Of a stretch of DNA of 64,000 nucleotides, positions 1-9,413 are shown one piece after another. The DNA comes from Streptomyces canus 299MFChir4.1 (lineage in GTDB: Bacteria; Actinomycetota; Actinomycetes; Streptomycetales; Streptomycetaceae). Under the pieces are notes generated by a model that saw nothing but the letters and a program-made list of their open reading frames with translations, did not search any database and was not told the DNA's origin. The first letter of the stretch is position 1. Every line of letters begins with the position of its first letter. Where the stretch lies: positions 310,001 through 374,000 of the forward strand of contig NZ_KB911588.1 of assembly GCF_000383615.1 (NCBI RefSeq), written 5' to 3'. The translations under genes and the position numbers were made by a program.

Positions 1-342
1 CAGGACGGAGCGCGCCCGCACATGGTCCGCGGGCAGGATGTGCACGCCGACGGCCCGACGGAGTTTTTCGTCGACGGCACGCCAACTGCTGAACCCGTCC
101 AGACGGGTGACGCACTCCTCGAGACGGTAGCGTCTGGCCAGTTTGTGGCCGCTGTGCAACTCCGGCGGTGACGCTTTGCCAGGACTCTCGGTCCCGCCAC
201 TCCCCTGTGCCTCGACGTCTTCCGTGTCCCGCTCCCGGTTCTTGGCCACGCCGTCGGCCGTGGACTGGTCCGCCTTGGCGGTCAGCGGTTTGTCACCGCT
301 GTTGTCTGCCACGTCGACGGCAGCCGTGCTCCGTTCCGCCAC
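1..342 (-). CDS. Protein-kinase-like (pseudokinase) protein, N-terminal part, cut by the window edge
   Basis: Reading the minus strand from a GTG at 342 gives 114 open codons running off the left edge. An in-frame ATG at 363 is possible, but GGGAGGCAGGGA lies at a good distance before the GTG. The first ~70 residues are low-complexity, rich in Ala, Asp, Thr and Glu. They are followed by HKLARRYRLEECV and a stretch with FSSWRAVDEKLRRAVGVHIL, which resembles the start of the small lobe of a serine/threonine kinase fold, with DEKLRRAVGVHIL in the place of the usual strand carrying the ATP-binding lysine. It lies downstream of murJ on the same strand. In mycobacteria MurJ (MviN) is fused to a C-terminal pseudokinase domain, so this gene may be the unfused equivalent (inference). 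The catalytic part is outside the window, so activity cannot be judged. Confidence 0.75.
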   Translation of the reverse strand, partial: MAERSTAAVDVADNSGDKPLTAKADQSTADGVAKNRERDTEDVEAQGSGGTESPGKASPPELHSGHKLARRYRLEECVTRLDGFSSWRAVDEKLRRAVGVHILPADHVRARSVL

Positions 343-461
343 CGTCGTTCCCTGCCTCCCCATTCGTTGCGCGCCGTGCGACGCAGAATCCAATTGTGCC
401 CACAGTCCGACGCTATGCACGACACACAGTGGCGGACGATGGTTGTGCGCGTACCCCTGCT

Positions 462-2726
462 TCAGCGCCCCAGACGCCCCCGGACCATGCCGACCAGCGA
501 GTTCAGTTCCTCGATCCGCATCTTGCGCGCGGCAATGAAGAAGATCCCGAGCAGAACCGCTCCACCCGCGATCAGAGAGGCGAACGAACCGACGACTCCC
601 TGACCGAGCGAGTGACCGATGCCGTAACAGGCCGCTCCGCTGAGCAGCGCCGCCGGGACGGAGGCGATGCAGAGCCGGGCGTAGGTGCGCAGAACGCGGT
701 TGCCGTCCAGGTCGCCGCCGAGGCGCTTGCGCAGCCGGTTCCAGGCGACGCCGACGCCGATCGCGTACGCGAGACCGTAGGAGGCGGCCATGCCCGCCAC
801 AGCCCAGCGGGGCGGCAGCACCACGTAACACAGGGCCGAGGCGCCCGCGTTGACCGCCGCCACGATGACCGTGTTGTAGAAGGGGGTGCGGGTGTCCTCG
901 TAGGCGTAGAAGGCGCGCAGGACGACGTACTGCACCGAGTAGGGGATCAGGCCGAGGGCGAAGGCCATCAGCATGAAGCCCATGTTCGTGGCCTCGCTGA
1001 TACCGGATGAGCCGAAGATCAGCGTGCACATCGGGATGCCGAGGGCGAGGAACCCGAAGGCGATCGGGACGATCGCGACGGCTGTGGTGCGCAGGCCCTG
1101 GGAGATGTCGTCACGGACTGCGCCGCCGTCCTCCTCGGCCGCCGAGCGGGCCAGACGCGGCAGCAGAGCCGCCATCAGGGAGACGGTGATGATGGCCTGC
1201 GGCAGACCCCAGATGAGTTGGGCATTGGCGTAGGCGGAGAAGCCGGTGCCGTCGACGGGAGAAGCCTTGCCGGACGCGGTGGACAACTGGGTGACCACCA
1301 GTGCGCCGGCCTGGTTGGCCAGGACGAACAGGACGGTCCACTTGGCGAGCGTCACGGCTTTGCCGAGGCCGTGGCCGCGCCAGTCGAAGCGCAGCCTCAT
1401 CCGGAAGCCGGTCTCGCGCAGGTACGGGATCATCGCCAGCGCCTGGACGACGAGACCGAGCAGGACGCCGATGCCGAGGAGGCGCTGCCCCTCCGGCGGG
1501 ATGTTCGAGACCTTCATGCCGGAGTCGGCCGCGGTGCCGTAGACCCACATGAAGGTGCCGAGCGTCACGATGATGACGATGTTGTTCAGGACCGGGGTCC
1601 ACATCATCGCGCCGAACTTCCCGCGCGCGTTGAGGATCTGCCCCATCACCACGTGGATGCCCATGAAGAAGATGGAGGGCAGGAAGTAGCGGACGAAGGT
1701 GATGCCCACCTCGTTGGCCGCCGGGTCGCTGGCCACCGAGTCGGACAGCAGACGGATCAGGAACGGGGCGCCGAGGACCGCGATCCCGGTGAGCACGCCC
1801 AGCGCCACCATCACCAGGGTCAGCAGCCGGTTGGCGTACGCCTCGCCGCCGTCCTCGTCCTCCTTCATGGCACGTACCAGCTGCGGTACGAACACGGAGT
1901 TGAGGCCGCCACCGACGGTCAGAATGTAGATCATCGTCGGGAGCTGGTAGGCGACCTGGAAGGTGTCACCGAGCAGACCGACACCCAGCGCCGACACGAT
2001 CAGGGCCGAACGGATGAAGCCGGTCAGGCGCGAGACCATCGTGCCGGCCGCCATCACGGCGCTCGACTTGAGCAAACCTGTGGCCTTCCCACCCTGCTTC
2101 GCGGGGGTCGCGGGAGTTGCGGGCGCCGCCGCGGCCGTCGCAGTACCGAGATTCATGGTCTCGTCGGCCGACGGCACAGCCGCCGCGGGAGCCTGGAACT
2201 GCGGTGCCGGCGGCGGTCCGCCCGGCCCCGGTACCGACGGGGTGTCCGTCGGGCGGCCGCCGCGCTGCTGTTGGTCGCGGAAGAGGTGGGCGAAGGCGTC
2301 AGGCTCGTGGCGTTCCTCGCCGGCCTCGCTCACCAGATCGTCGACGCCCACGAACTGGGTGGTGCGAGGGTCGTCGCCGTACGGCAGGTACTGCGTCGGG
2401 CCCTCCGGCTCGGGCGCCGGGGTCTGTGCCCACACGTGCGGGTCCGGGGCGTAAGGGGACTGGGGCGGCTGGGAGTACAGCGGCTGCTGTGGCTGATGGG
2501 TGCCGGGGGGCGGCGGGGGATGCGCGGCACGGTCGTAGAGGGCCTCGGCGACCGGGTCCTGGGCATGGAGGTCCTGAGCCCGGTAGGGGTCCTGGTCGTA
2601 GGCGTCCTGGAGGTACATGTCCGCGGGAGCCTGTGGCGGCACCTGGCCATGCTCGGGCGGCGGCCCCTCGGGGCGATCCGAGTTGCCCGCGCCCTGACCG
2701 CGATCACCGTCGTACGGCGCGTTCAT
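462..2726 (-). CDS. murJ: Lipid II flippase MurJ (MviN) with a long N-terminal extension
   Basis: This 754-residue integral membrane protein flips lipid II across the membrane for peptidoglycan synthesis. Residues 1 to ~215 form a Pro/Gln/Asp-rich, probably disordered cytoplasmic tail. The MurJ core starts near SSAVMAAGTMVSRLTGFIRS and continues as a long series of hydrophobic segments to a basic C-terminus ending MVRGRLGR. Typical MurJ proteins are ~500-550 residues, so the core is complete and the tail is the extra part. The ATG at 2726 has GAGGTGGGG upstream. The DUF6049 gene ends 44 bases upstream on the same strand and the pseudokinase-like gene follows, so the three are probably co-transcribed. 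The tail contains Thr-rich spots such as PRTTQFVG that could be kinase targets (inference only). Confidence 0.95.
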   Translation of the reverse strand: MNAPYDGDRGQGAGNSDRPEGPPPEHGQVPPQAPADMYLQDAYDQDPYRAQDLHAQDPVAEALYDRAAHPPPPPGTHQPQQPLYSQPPQSPYAPDPHVWAQTPAPEPEGPTQYLPYGDDPRTTQFVGVDDLVSEAGEERHEPDAFAHLFRDQQQRGGRPTDTPSVPGPGGPPPAPQFQAPAAAVPSADETMNLGTATAAAAPATPATPAKQGGKATGLLKSSAVMAAGTMVSRLTGFIRSALIVSALGVGLLGDTFQVAYQLPTMIYILTVGGGLNSVFVPQLVRAMKEDEDGGEAYANRLLTLVMVALGVLTGIAVLGAPFLIRLLSDSVASDPAANEVGITFVRYFLPSIFFMGIHVVMGQILNARGKFGAMMWTPVLNNIVIIVTLGTFMWVYGTAADSGMKVSNIPPEGQRLLGIGVLLGLVVQALAMIPYLRETGFRMRLRFDWRGHGLGKAVTLAKWTVLFVLANQAGALVVTQLSTASGKASPVDGTGFSAYANAQLIWGLPQAIITVSLMAALLPRLARSAAEEDGGAVRDDISQGLRTTAVAIVPIAFGFLALGIPMCTLIFGSSGISEATNMGFMLMAFALGLIPYSVQYVVLRAFYAYEDTRTPFYNTVIVAAVNAGASALCYVVLPPRWAVAGMAASYGLAYAIGVGVAWNRLRKRLGGDLDGNRVLRTYARLCIASVPAALLSGAACYGIGHSLGQGVVGSFASLIAGGAVLLGIFFIAARKMRIEELNSLVGMVRGRLGR

Positions 2727-2770
2727 GGTTACCCCACCTCATCGTCCCGGGCCCACCGGCCACGACATCC

Positions 2771-5140
2771 TCAACGGTCCACTCTCTCACCCGTGCCGGA
2801 CGGGTCGGCGCTTTCCGCTGCGGTGTCCGCTGTCAGGTCACTCGGCTGCTCCGGGTCTTCTGCCCCGGTCGCGGTGGCGGCCTCTTCCTTGAGACGGTCC
2901 TCCGGGCCTTCCGGGTTCTCCGGACCGTCCGCGGCTTCGCCCGCCTCGTCGTCGGGACCACTCTGCTCGGCCTCACGGGCGGCCGCGCGCTTGCGCTGGG
3001 TGTACATCCGGAATCCTGCCAGCACCAGCAGCAGGACACCGCCGCCGATGACCAGCATCACCGTGGCCGTGAACTCCGTGACCTTCACGTCGAACCGTAC
3101 GGCCTTGCCGTACGGTTGACCGTCCTCCGTGTACAGCTGGGCGATCACCGAGGCTTTGCCGTTGGCGTTGGCCGTCGTGGTGAACTTCACCGTCTGGCTG
3201 TGTCCGCCCGAGACCTCGACCGCCTGCTCGTCGTAGGAGGAGCCACCGATCTCGAGCCGGTTGGGGCTGAGCGAGGTCAGCCGCAGCCTCAGGTGCTTCA
3301 CGCCCTGCACCAGGTTGTTCTGCACCGTCACGGGGATCGTGGCGCTGCGGCCGGAGAGCTTGGTCTCCGACTTGTCGATCAGGCTGACCTGGGAGATCAG
3401 GTCGTCGATATAGGCCTCGACGTCACTGCGGAAGCTGCTCGCCCCGGTTGCGCTGCCCCGCCACGACGTGGACATCCCGCGGTTCATGGCCAGCCCGAAG
3501 GGGGTCACGACGCGGGACTGGTCGAAGAGGATCACCTTGAAGTTGTCGAGCTTGTTCTGCGTGCTCGCGATCTGCTGGAAGGCCCACTTCGGCAGCTCCT
3601 GCCTGCGCAGCGAGGCGGGGTAGGCGGACGCGGAGGGCACCTTGGTGGTGGCCCCGGGGTCGGGCTTGGCCGCGGCCGCCGCCGAGAGCTTCTGGGTCTG
3701 TGACCAGTTACCGCCCTGCAGCGTGGTGATCGCTTCGGCCATGGCGGCGGCCTGGCTCGACGTGGGCATGCGCTGTGGGGCGACGACGATGCTGCGCTGC
3801 TTGTCCGTCTGGAGATCGAGAGCGAGGCTCTGGGCGAGGAACCGCTGGACGGCGAGTGTGGCGGAGGAGGCCTTCGTCAGATCGCCCTGGAACGCCGTCG
3901 AGAGCCGTGCGTCGGCGACGACCGCCGTGGTGCCGCCGCCGATGGGACGGGCCGCGGAAGGCGTGTACGTCAGTCCGGCGGTTTCCTGGAGGCTGTCGCT
4001 GCGGGCGATCAGCTTGTCGGCGCCGGCGGAGGTGGCGACCTTGACGATCGACGGGTCCACCGCGCCGTTCACGGGCCAGGCGAAGTCGGTGCTCGGCGTC
4101 ACGTGGAGCACGGTCCGCACGGTGGTCGCCGCGACGTCGGTGGCCTCGTCGAGGTGGCTGAGCGAGCCGGTGACGCTCGTGCCGTTGTGGGCCAGGGAAG
4201 CGAGGTCGGGATCGGCGAACGGAAGCGCGACGACCTCCTTGTCCTCCACCGCCTTCTGCAGCCTGGCCAGCCACTGCTTGGCGAGTGCCTGGTGGGTGCC
4301 CGGGGTGGTGGTGTCACCCTCGCCCTGGATCCGGTAGCTGCGGGTCATCGCGTCGACGGACGCCAGCAGGTCCGGGTCGATCACCCACGTGACGTCCAGG
4401 TTCTCGCCCAGGGACAGCATCTGGTCCAGGCGGCCGCCCGCCGAGATCTCCTCGGCGAGGTCGTCGTTGAGGAAGACCGGCGTCTGCTGGGCGTTCGAGC
4501 CGGTCTCCGCCGTCATGTGCACGGAGGAGATCAGTGGCCACAGGAACGTCGTCTTCGTCTTCGTGTCCGCCTCGTCGGACTGCCACGGCAGGAAGGTCCG
4601 CTGGATGCCCAGCGGCTGATCCCACGCCTGTGCGGCGGTCCTGCCCGAGAGGGAGACGGCGATCTGGTAGACGCCGGCGTCACCGAGGTCCAGCTCGTCG
4701 ACCGGGACGGAGAGGGAGAAGGGTTGGGCCACCCCGGGGGTCAGTTTCGCGAACTTCGCCTCGTACTTGCCGCCGACCTCGGACCCTGTGTCGCCCTGGA
4801 GGGAGTCTTTGCCGTTGCTGACGGTGTCGATCGACGAGCGCGTGTTCAGCTCGGGGCCTACCTGCAGTCCGACATGGGCGGCGGTGACAGCCTGCTTGCC
4901 GTTGTTGGTAACCGTCCCCGACACGGTGAGCGTGTCACCGTCCGTAGGCGCGCTGGGGCTGAGTGTGTCGATCGCGACGGACACCGACCCGGAGGCGTCG
5001 GCGGCCTGGGCGGGTGCCGCGGCGGGAAGCTGGCACAGGCCGGCCAGGAGCGGGACCCCTGCGAGCAGGGCCCCTGTGCGCCGCAGCCAGCGGCGGGCAG
5101 GTGAGGGACTGGTCCCCTGGAAGTCTGCCGCCTCGGCCAC
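2771..5140 (-). CDS. DUF6049-type secreted, membrane-anchored protein
   Basis: A 789-residue protein. Residues ~20-46 look like a signal peptide (Arg-rich start, then GALLAGVPLLAGL, with AQA-A as likely cleavage site). A large extracellular region follows, beginning with a beta-rich segment (DTLTVSGTVTNNGKQAV) like cell-surface Ig-like domains. Near the C-terminus is one membrane span (ATVMLVIGGGVLLLVLAGF) and an acidic cytoplasmic tail of ~70 residues. It lies directly upstream of murJ in the same direction. The family is conserved at this position in actinobacteria but has no defined biochemical role that I know of. Its topology and neighbours suggest a part in cell-wall synthesis or its regulation (inference). 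The start is the ATG at 5140. Confidence 0.85.
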   Translation of the reverse strand: MAEAADFQGTSPSPARRWLRRTGALLAGVPLLAGLCQLPAAAPAQAADASGSVSVAIDTLSPSAPTDGDTLTVSGTVTNNGKQAVTAAHVGLQVGPELNTRSSIDTVSNGKDSLQGDTGSEVGGKYEAKFAKLTPGVAQPFSLSVPVDELDLGDAGVYQIAVSLSGRTAAQAWDQPLGIQRTFLPWQSDEADTKTKTTFLWPLISSVHMTAETGSNAQQTPVFLNDDLAEEISAGGRLDQMLSLGENLDVTWVIDPDLLASVDAMTRSYRIQGEGDTTTPGTHQALAKQWLARLQKAVEDKEVVALPFADPDLASLAHNGTSVTGSLSHLDEATDVAATTVRTVLHVTPSTDFAWPVNGAVDPSIVKVATSAGADKLIARSDSLQETAGLTYTPSAARPIGGGTTAVVADARLSTAFQGDLTKASSATLAVQRFLAQSLALDLQTDKQRSIVVAPQRMPTSSQAAAMAEAITTLQGGNWSQTQKLSAAAAAKPDPGATTKVPSASAYPASLRRQELPKWAFQQIASTQNKLDNFKVILFDQSRVVTPFGLAMNRGMSTSWRGSATGASSFRSDVEAYIDDLISQVSLIDKSETKLSGRSATIPVTVQNNLVQGVKHLRLRLTSLSPNRLEIGGSSYDEQAVEVSGGHSQTVKFTTTANANGKASVIAQLYTEDGQPYGKAVRFDVKVTEFTATVMLVIGGGVLLLVLAGFRMYTQRKRAAAREAEQSGPDDEAGEAADGPENPEGPEDRLKEEAATATGAEDPEQPSDLTADTAAESADPSGTGERVDR

Positions 5141-5397
5141 GCGCTCGCCCGTCCCTCGTCGTCGTCAGTGGTCGTCGGAATGTGCGTCCACGCATGGTAA
5201 CGATGCGCGCTGAGGGGAAGTGCCGCGGACTGCTGCACAAGATCGGGGGACGCCGCCGCAGTGTCCTGAATGTGCCCGTATAAAGGGGAGCGTGCTCGTG
5301 AGTCTCCGGAACAGACCTTGTGCAGGTTCCAGTGGCGAGTCTGTGCACGTTTAATGGAGGCGCCTGTGGACCTCCGGGCCACGTACCCTCTTCTGTT

Positions 5398-6840
5398 GTG
5401 CCGAACGCCAACGAAGACAACCTCAGTGCCCCGCATCAGGTGCAGGACCGCGCGGTGAACGAACTGCTTGAGGTCACTCCTGTCGCCGACGACCTCGCCC
5501 GCCGTTTCCAGGAGGCCGGGTTCTCACTCGCCCTGGTCGGCGGTTCGGTCCGGGACGCACTGCTCGGCCGGCTCGGCAACGACCTGGATTTCACGACCGA
5601 CGCTCGTCCTCAGGACGTTCTGAAGATCGTTCGGCCGTGGGCGGACGCCGTGTGGGAGGTCGGGATCGCCTTCGGCACTGTGGGGGCGCAGAAGGACGGC
5701 TACCAGATCGAGGTGACCACCTACCGGTCCGAGGCGTACGACCGCACCTCACGCAAGCCCGAGGTGTCGTACGGCGACTCCATCGAGGAGGACCTCGTCC
5801 GGCGCGACTTCACCGTGAACGCGATGGCCGTCGCTCTCCCGGAGAAGAAGTTCATCGACCCGCACGGTGGCCTCGGCGACCTCGCGGCGCGTGTGCTGCG
5901 GACGCCGGGCACTCCGGAGGCGTCCTTCTCGGACGACCCGCTGCGGATGATGCGGGCCGCACGTTTCGCGGCGCAGCTCGACTTCGAGGTGGCGCCCGAG
6001 GTGGTCACCGCGATGAGGGACATGTCCGGACGCCTGGAGATCGTCTCCGCGGAGCGGGTGAGGGACGAGCTGAACAAGCTCATCGTGTCCGCCCATCCGC
6101 GCAAGGGACTGACGCTGCTGGTCGACACGGGACTCGCCGAGCATGTCCTGCCCGAGCTTCCGGCCCTCAGGCTGGAGAGCGATGAGCACCACCGGCACAA
6201 GGACGTTTACGAGCACACACTGATCGTCCTGGAGCAGGCCATCGCGCTGGAGAAGGAAGGGCCCGACCTCGCCCTCCGCCTGTCCGCACTGCTTCACGAC
6301 ATCGGCAAGCCGCGCACTCGCCGCTTCGAGAAGGACGGCCGGGTCTCGTTCCACCACCACGAAGTGGTCGGAGCGAAGATGACCAAGAAGCGGATGACGG
6401 CGCTCAAGTACTCCAATGACCTGGTGAAGGACGTCTCGCGGCTCGTCGAGCTTCATCTGCGTTTCCACGGATACGGCACCGGGGAGTGGACGGACTCGGC
6501 GGTGCGCCGCTATGTGCGGGACGCGGGCCCGCTGCTCGACCGGCTCCACAAGCTGACCCGTTCGGACTGCACGACCAGGAACAAGCGCAAGGCGGCCGCG
6601 CTGTCGCGTGCCTACGACGGTCTGGAGGAGCGGATCTCCCAGCTTCAGGAGCAGGAGGAGCTGGATTCGATCAGGCCCGACCTCGACGGCAACCAGATCA
6701 TGGAGATCCTTGGCGTGGGACCCGGTCCTGCCGTGGGCCGCGCGTACAAGCACATGTTGGAGCTTCGTCTGGAGAACGGGCCGATGGAGCACGACGAAGC
6801 GGTGGCCGCCCTCAAGGAGTGGTGGGCCGCGCAGGACTGA
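5398..6840 (+). CDS. cca: CCA tRNA nucleotidyltransferase with C-terminal HD domain
   Basis: This 480-residue enzyme adds or repairs the 3'-CCA end of tRNAs from CTP and ATP. The class II nucleotidyltransferase head shows LVGGSVRDALLG and DLDFTTDA (catalytic Asp pair), then RRDFTVNAMA and DDPLRMMRAARFAAQL. An HD phosphohydrolase domain follows with LLHDIGKPRTRR. The reading frame opens at 5320, but family length and the position of the first motif favour the GTG at 5398. No Shine-Dalgarno precedes it. A -10-like TACCCT at 5384-5389 sits 8 bases before the GTG, which fits a leaderless transcript. It is divergent from the murJ operon and convergent with an MFS gene across two parS sites. Confidence 0.93.
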   Translation: MPNANEDNLSAPHQVQDRAVNELLEVTPVADDLARRFQEAGFSLALVGGSVRDALLGRLGNDLDFTTDARPQDVLKIVRPWADAVWEVGIAFGTVGAQKDGYQIEVTTYRSEAYDRTSRKPEVSYGDSIEEDLVRRDFTVNAMAVALPEKKFIDPHGGLGDLAARVLRTPGTPEASFSDDPLRMMRAARFAAQLDFEVAPEVVTAMRDMSGRLEIVSAERVRDELNKLIVSAHPRKGLTLLVDTGLAEHVLPELPALRLESDEHHRHKDVYEHTLIVLEQAIALEKEGPDLALRLSALLHDIGKPRTRRFEKDGRVSFHHHEVVGAKMTKKRMTALKYSNDLVKDVSRLVELHLRFHGYGTGEWTDSAVRRYVRDAGPLLDRLHKLTRSDCTTRNKRKAAALSRAYDGLEERISQLQEQEELDSIRPDLDGNQIMEILGVGPGPAVGRAYKHMLELRLENGPMEHDEAVAALKEWWAAQD

Positions 6841-6852
6841 GGCCGTGAAACC

Positions 6853-6880
6853 GGGTCATGTTTCACGTGAAACATGACCC
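6853..6880. promoter_or_regulatory. parS (ParB-binding) site within a 28-bp perfect palindrome
   Basis: GTTTCACGTGAAAC occupies 6860-6873, and the flanks extend the palindrome to 28 bp (GGGTCAT on the left arm, ATGACCC on the right). The 14-mer is the known parS consensus of Streptomyces and Bacillus. The site lies just after the cca stop, in the convergent spacer with the MFS gene. Confidence 0.93.
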
Positions 6881-6900
6881 CGTACGCTTCGAGGGGCGGT

Positions 6901-6914
6901 GTTTCACGTGAAAC
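6901..6914. promoter_or_regulatory. parS site
   Basis: Perfect GTTTCACGTGAAAC. GGGGCGGT and ATCGCCCC on either side extend the palindrome with one mismatch. It lies 27 bases after the previous site and 9 bases beyond the MFS stop codon. Confidence 0.93.
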
Positions 6915-6923
6915 ATCGCCCCT

Positions 6924-8198
6924 TCATCGTTCCGTCGCCAGCTGCCGTTCCCTCGTCATCCCCACAGCGATTGCTGCGTAGAGCACGGCGACACCGACCA
7001 CCAGGGGCGCCGAGCGACCGTCCGGCGGCAGGATCAGGGCGGCTACGGCTGCGGCTCCGACGAAAGCGATGTTGAACAAGACGTCGTACACGGAGAAGAT
7101 CCGGCCGCGGAACCCGTCGTCGACGGACGACTGCACGATCGTGTCCGTGGCGATCTTCGCGCCCTGGGTGATCAGGCCCAGCACAAACGCCGCGATGAGC
7201 ATGGGGGCGGTGGCGAAGGGGAGCCCGAGGACTGGCTCCAGTACCGCGGCGGTTGCCGCGCACACGGCGATCCAGCGCTTCGGTCCGAGTTTCCCGGCCG
7301 CCCATGGGGTGATGACCGCGGCGACGAAGAAGCCGGCGCCGGAGATTCCCAACGCCAGTCCCAGCAGGGCGAGTCCGTCGTCCGGATCCGACGTCAGGGC
7401 GTACCGGCAGAGCATCAGCACCGTGACGAGCAGAGCGCCGTAACAGAATCGCATGACCGACATCGCGCCTAGTGCCCGAGCGGCCGACCGACGTGCGGGG
7501 GCGGCCAGATGCCGTACCCCGGCGGCCAGGTCGCGGGCTGTGCCGGCGAGGGCAGCGTCCAGGCGGGGCTGGATCAACTCACGGTCGGGGCCCAGCAGTT
7601 CCGGTGGCATGCGCAGTGCGGCAAGCGCACCGCACAGATACAGCCCCGCTCCCAGCAGCACCACGGCCGCGTCGGAGTCGGCGACCAGGAGCCGTACGGC
7701 GAAAGCGAGGCCACCGCCCGCGGTCGCGGCGAGCGTTCCGGCCGTCGGCGAAAGGGAGTTGGCGATCACCAGCCGTTCCTCGTCCACGACACGGGGCAGT
7801 GCGGCCGAGAGGCCGGACAGGACGAAGCGGTTGACGGCGGTGACGCACAGAGCGGAGACGTAGAAGAGCCAGTCCGGGACGTTGCTCAGCATCAGGACGG
7901 CCGTCCCCGAAGCCAGCAGGGCGCGCACGAGATTGCCGTAGAGGAAGACCTGGCGGCGGCGCCAGCGGTCCAGGAGGGCGCCGGCGAAAGGGCCGACCAA
8001 GGAGTAAGGGAGCAGGAGGACCGCCATCGCGGAGGCAATCGCGGAGGCTGAGGTCTGCTTTTCCGGGGAGAACACGACGTAGGCGGCGAGCGCGATCTGG
8101 AAGACGCCGTCCGCGCCCTGGGAGAGCAGACGTACGCAGAGCAGACGCCGGAAGTCCCGGAAGCGGAGAAGGACACGCAGATCGCGGACGACGGACAT
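6924..8198 (-). CDS. MFS transporter
   Basis: A 424-residue polytopic protein with about 12 hydrophobic segments, starting MSVVRDLRVLLRFRDFRRLL. The motif GPFAGALLDRWRRRQVFLYGN after the second hydrophobic segment matches the loop 2-3 signature of the major facilitator superfamily. A GTG at 8213 is possible, but the ATG at 8198 sits closer to where such proteins begin. The substrate cannot be inferred. It is downstream of, and on the same strand as, nothing obviously related: ino1 lies beyond its 5' side and is separated by a strong hairpin. Confidence 0.85.
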   Translation of the reverse strand: MSVVRDLRVLLRFRDFRRLLCVRLLSQGADGVFQIALAAYVVFSPEKQTSASAIASAMAVLLLPYSLVGPFAGALLDRWRRRQVFLYGNLVRALLASGTAVLMLSNVPDWLFYVSALCVTAVNRFVLSGLSAALPRVVDEERLVIANSLSPTAGTLAATAGGGLAFAVRLLVADSDAAVVLLGAGLYLCGALAALRMPPELLGPDRELIQPRLDAALAGTARDLAAGVRHLAAPARRSAARALGAMSVMRFCYGALLVTVLMLCRYALTSDPDDGLALLGLALGISGAGFFVAAVITPWAAGKLGPKRWIAVCAATAAVLEPVLGLPFATAPMLIAAFVLGLITQGAKIATDTIVQSSVDDGFRGRIFSVYDVLFNIAFVGAAAVAALILPPDGRSAPLVVGVAVLYAAIAVGMTRERQLATER

Positions 8199-8220
8199 GG
8201 GACACAGCCTCACACACGGC

Positions 8221-8254
8221 GAGGGTCCCCGGGCGATACAGCCCGGGGACCCTC
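8221..8254 (-). terminator. Hairpin terminator after ino1
   Basis: Perfect 14-bp arms GAGGGTCCCCGGGC and GCCCGGGGACCCTC around a 6-base loop (GATACA). It lies between the ino1 stop and the MFS start, both on the minus strand. There is no clear T-run, as is common in Streptomyces. Confidence 0.8.
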
Positions 8255-8286
8255 TGCAGCCCTGGCAGGAGCGTTGTGAGTGAGCC

Positions 8287-9369
8287 CTAGCGCTCGACTT
8301 CGCCCTTGATGAACTTCTCGACGTTCTCGCGGGCCACGTCGTCGAAGTACTGGACCGGCGGGGACTTCATGAAGTAGCTGGAGGCCGACAGGATCGGGCC
8401 GCCGATACCGCGGTCCTTGGCGATCTTCGCGGCACGCAGGGCGTCGATGATGACACCGGCGGAGTTCGGGGAGTCCCAGACCTCGAGCTTGTACTCCAGG
8501 TTCAGCGGAACGTCACCGAAGGCACGGCCCTCGAGGCGGACGTACGCCCACTTGCGGTCGTCGAGCCAGGCCACGTAGTCCGACGGGCCGATGTGGACGT
8601 TCTTCGCTCCCATGTCCCGGTCGGGGATCTGGGAGGTCACGGCCTGCGTCTTGGAGATCTTCTTGGACTCCAGGCGCTCGCGCTCGAGCATGTTCTTGAA
8701 GTCCATGTTGCCGCCGACGTTCAGCTGCATCGTGCGGTCCAGGATCACGCCCCGGTCCTCGAACAGCTTCGCCATGACGCGGTGCGTGATGGTGGCGCCG
8801 ACCTGGGACTTGATGTCGTCACCGACGATCGGGACGCCCGCCTCGGTGAACTTGTCCGCCCACTCCTTGGTGCCGGCGATGAAGACCGGGAGGGCGTTGA
8901 CGAAGGCGACCTTGGCGTCGATGGCGCACTGGGCGTAGAACTTCGCCGCGTCCTCGGAGCCGACGGGGAGGTAGCAGACCAGGACGTCGACCTGCTTGTC
9001 CTTGAGGACCTGGACGACGTCGACCGGGGCCTCGGCGGACTCCTCGATCGTCTCGCGGTAGTACTTGCCGAGACCGTCGAGGGTGTGGCCGCGCTGGACG
9101 GTGACACCGGTGCTGGGCACGTCGCAGATCTTGATGGTGTTGTTCTCGGACGCTCCGATGGCGTCCGAGAGGTCGAGGCCGACCTTCTTGGCGTCCACGT
9201 CGAACGCGGCGACGAACTCGATGTCACTGACGTGGTACTCGCCGAACTGGACGTGCATCAGTCCGGGGACCTTGACCGCCGGATCGGCGTCCTTGTAGTA
9301 CTCGACGCCCTGAACCAGCGACGCGGCACAGTTGCCCACGCCGACGACGGCTACACGAACCGAACCCAT
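8287..9369 (-). CDS. ino1: Inositol-3-phosphate synthase
   Basis: A 360-residue NAD-dependent enzyme that converts glucose 6-phosphate to inositol 3-phosphate, the precursor of phosphatidylinositol, mycothiol and inositol-containing metabolites. The N-terminus MGSVRVAVVGVGNCAASLVQG is the Rossmann dinucleotide-binding motif. Later landmarks include NALPVFIAGTKEWADKF and SYFMKSPP near the C-terminus, typical of the actinobacterial form. The frame is open to 9417, but the ATG at 9369 is preceded by AGGGAGC and matches the family start. The PadR regulator gene ends 44 bases upstream on the same strand, so the two probably form an operon, and the PadR protein may control ino1 (inference). Confidence 0.95.
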   Translation of the reverse strand: MGSVRVAVVGVGNCAASLVQGVEYYKDADPAVKVPGLMHVQFGEYHVSDIEFVAAFDVDAKKVGLDLSDAIGASENNTIKICDVPSTGVTVQRGHTLDGLGKYYRETIEESAEAPVDVVQVLKDKQVDVLVCYLPVGSEDAAKFYAQCAIDAKVAFVNALPVFIAGTKEWADKFTEAGVPIVGDDIKSQVGATITHRVMAKLFEDRGVILDRTMQLNVGGNMDFKNMLERERLESKKISKTQAVTSQIPDRDMGAKNVHIGPSDYVAWLDDRKWAYVRLEGRAFGDVPLNLEYKLEVWDSPNSAGVIIDALRAAKIAKDRGIGGPILSASSYFMKSPPVQYFDDVARENVEKFIKGEVER

Positions 9370-9413
9370 TCCGGTTGCTCCCTGTGTGTACGAGTGAGGC
9401 CCTGGCAGGGACC

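Noticed and set aside
1218..3119. A 633-codon plus-strand frame opposite murJ
   Set aside because: It has no family motifs, and murJ on the other strand accounts for the region.
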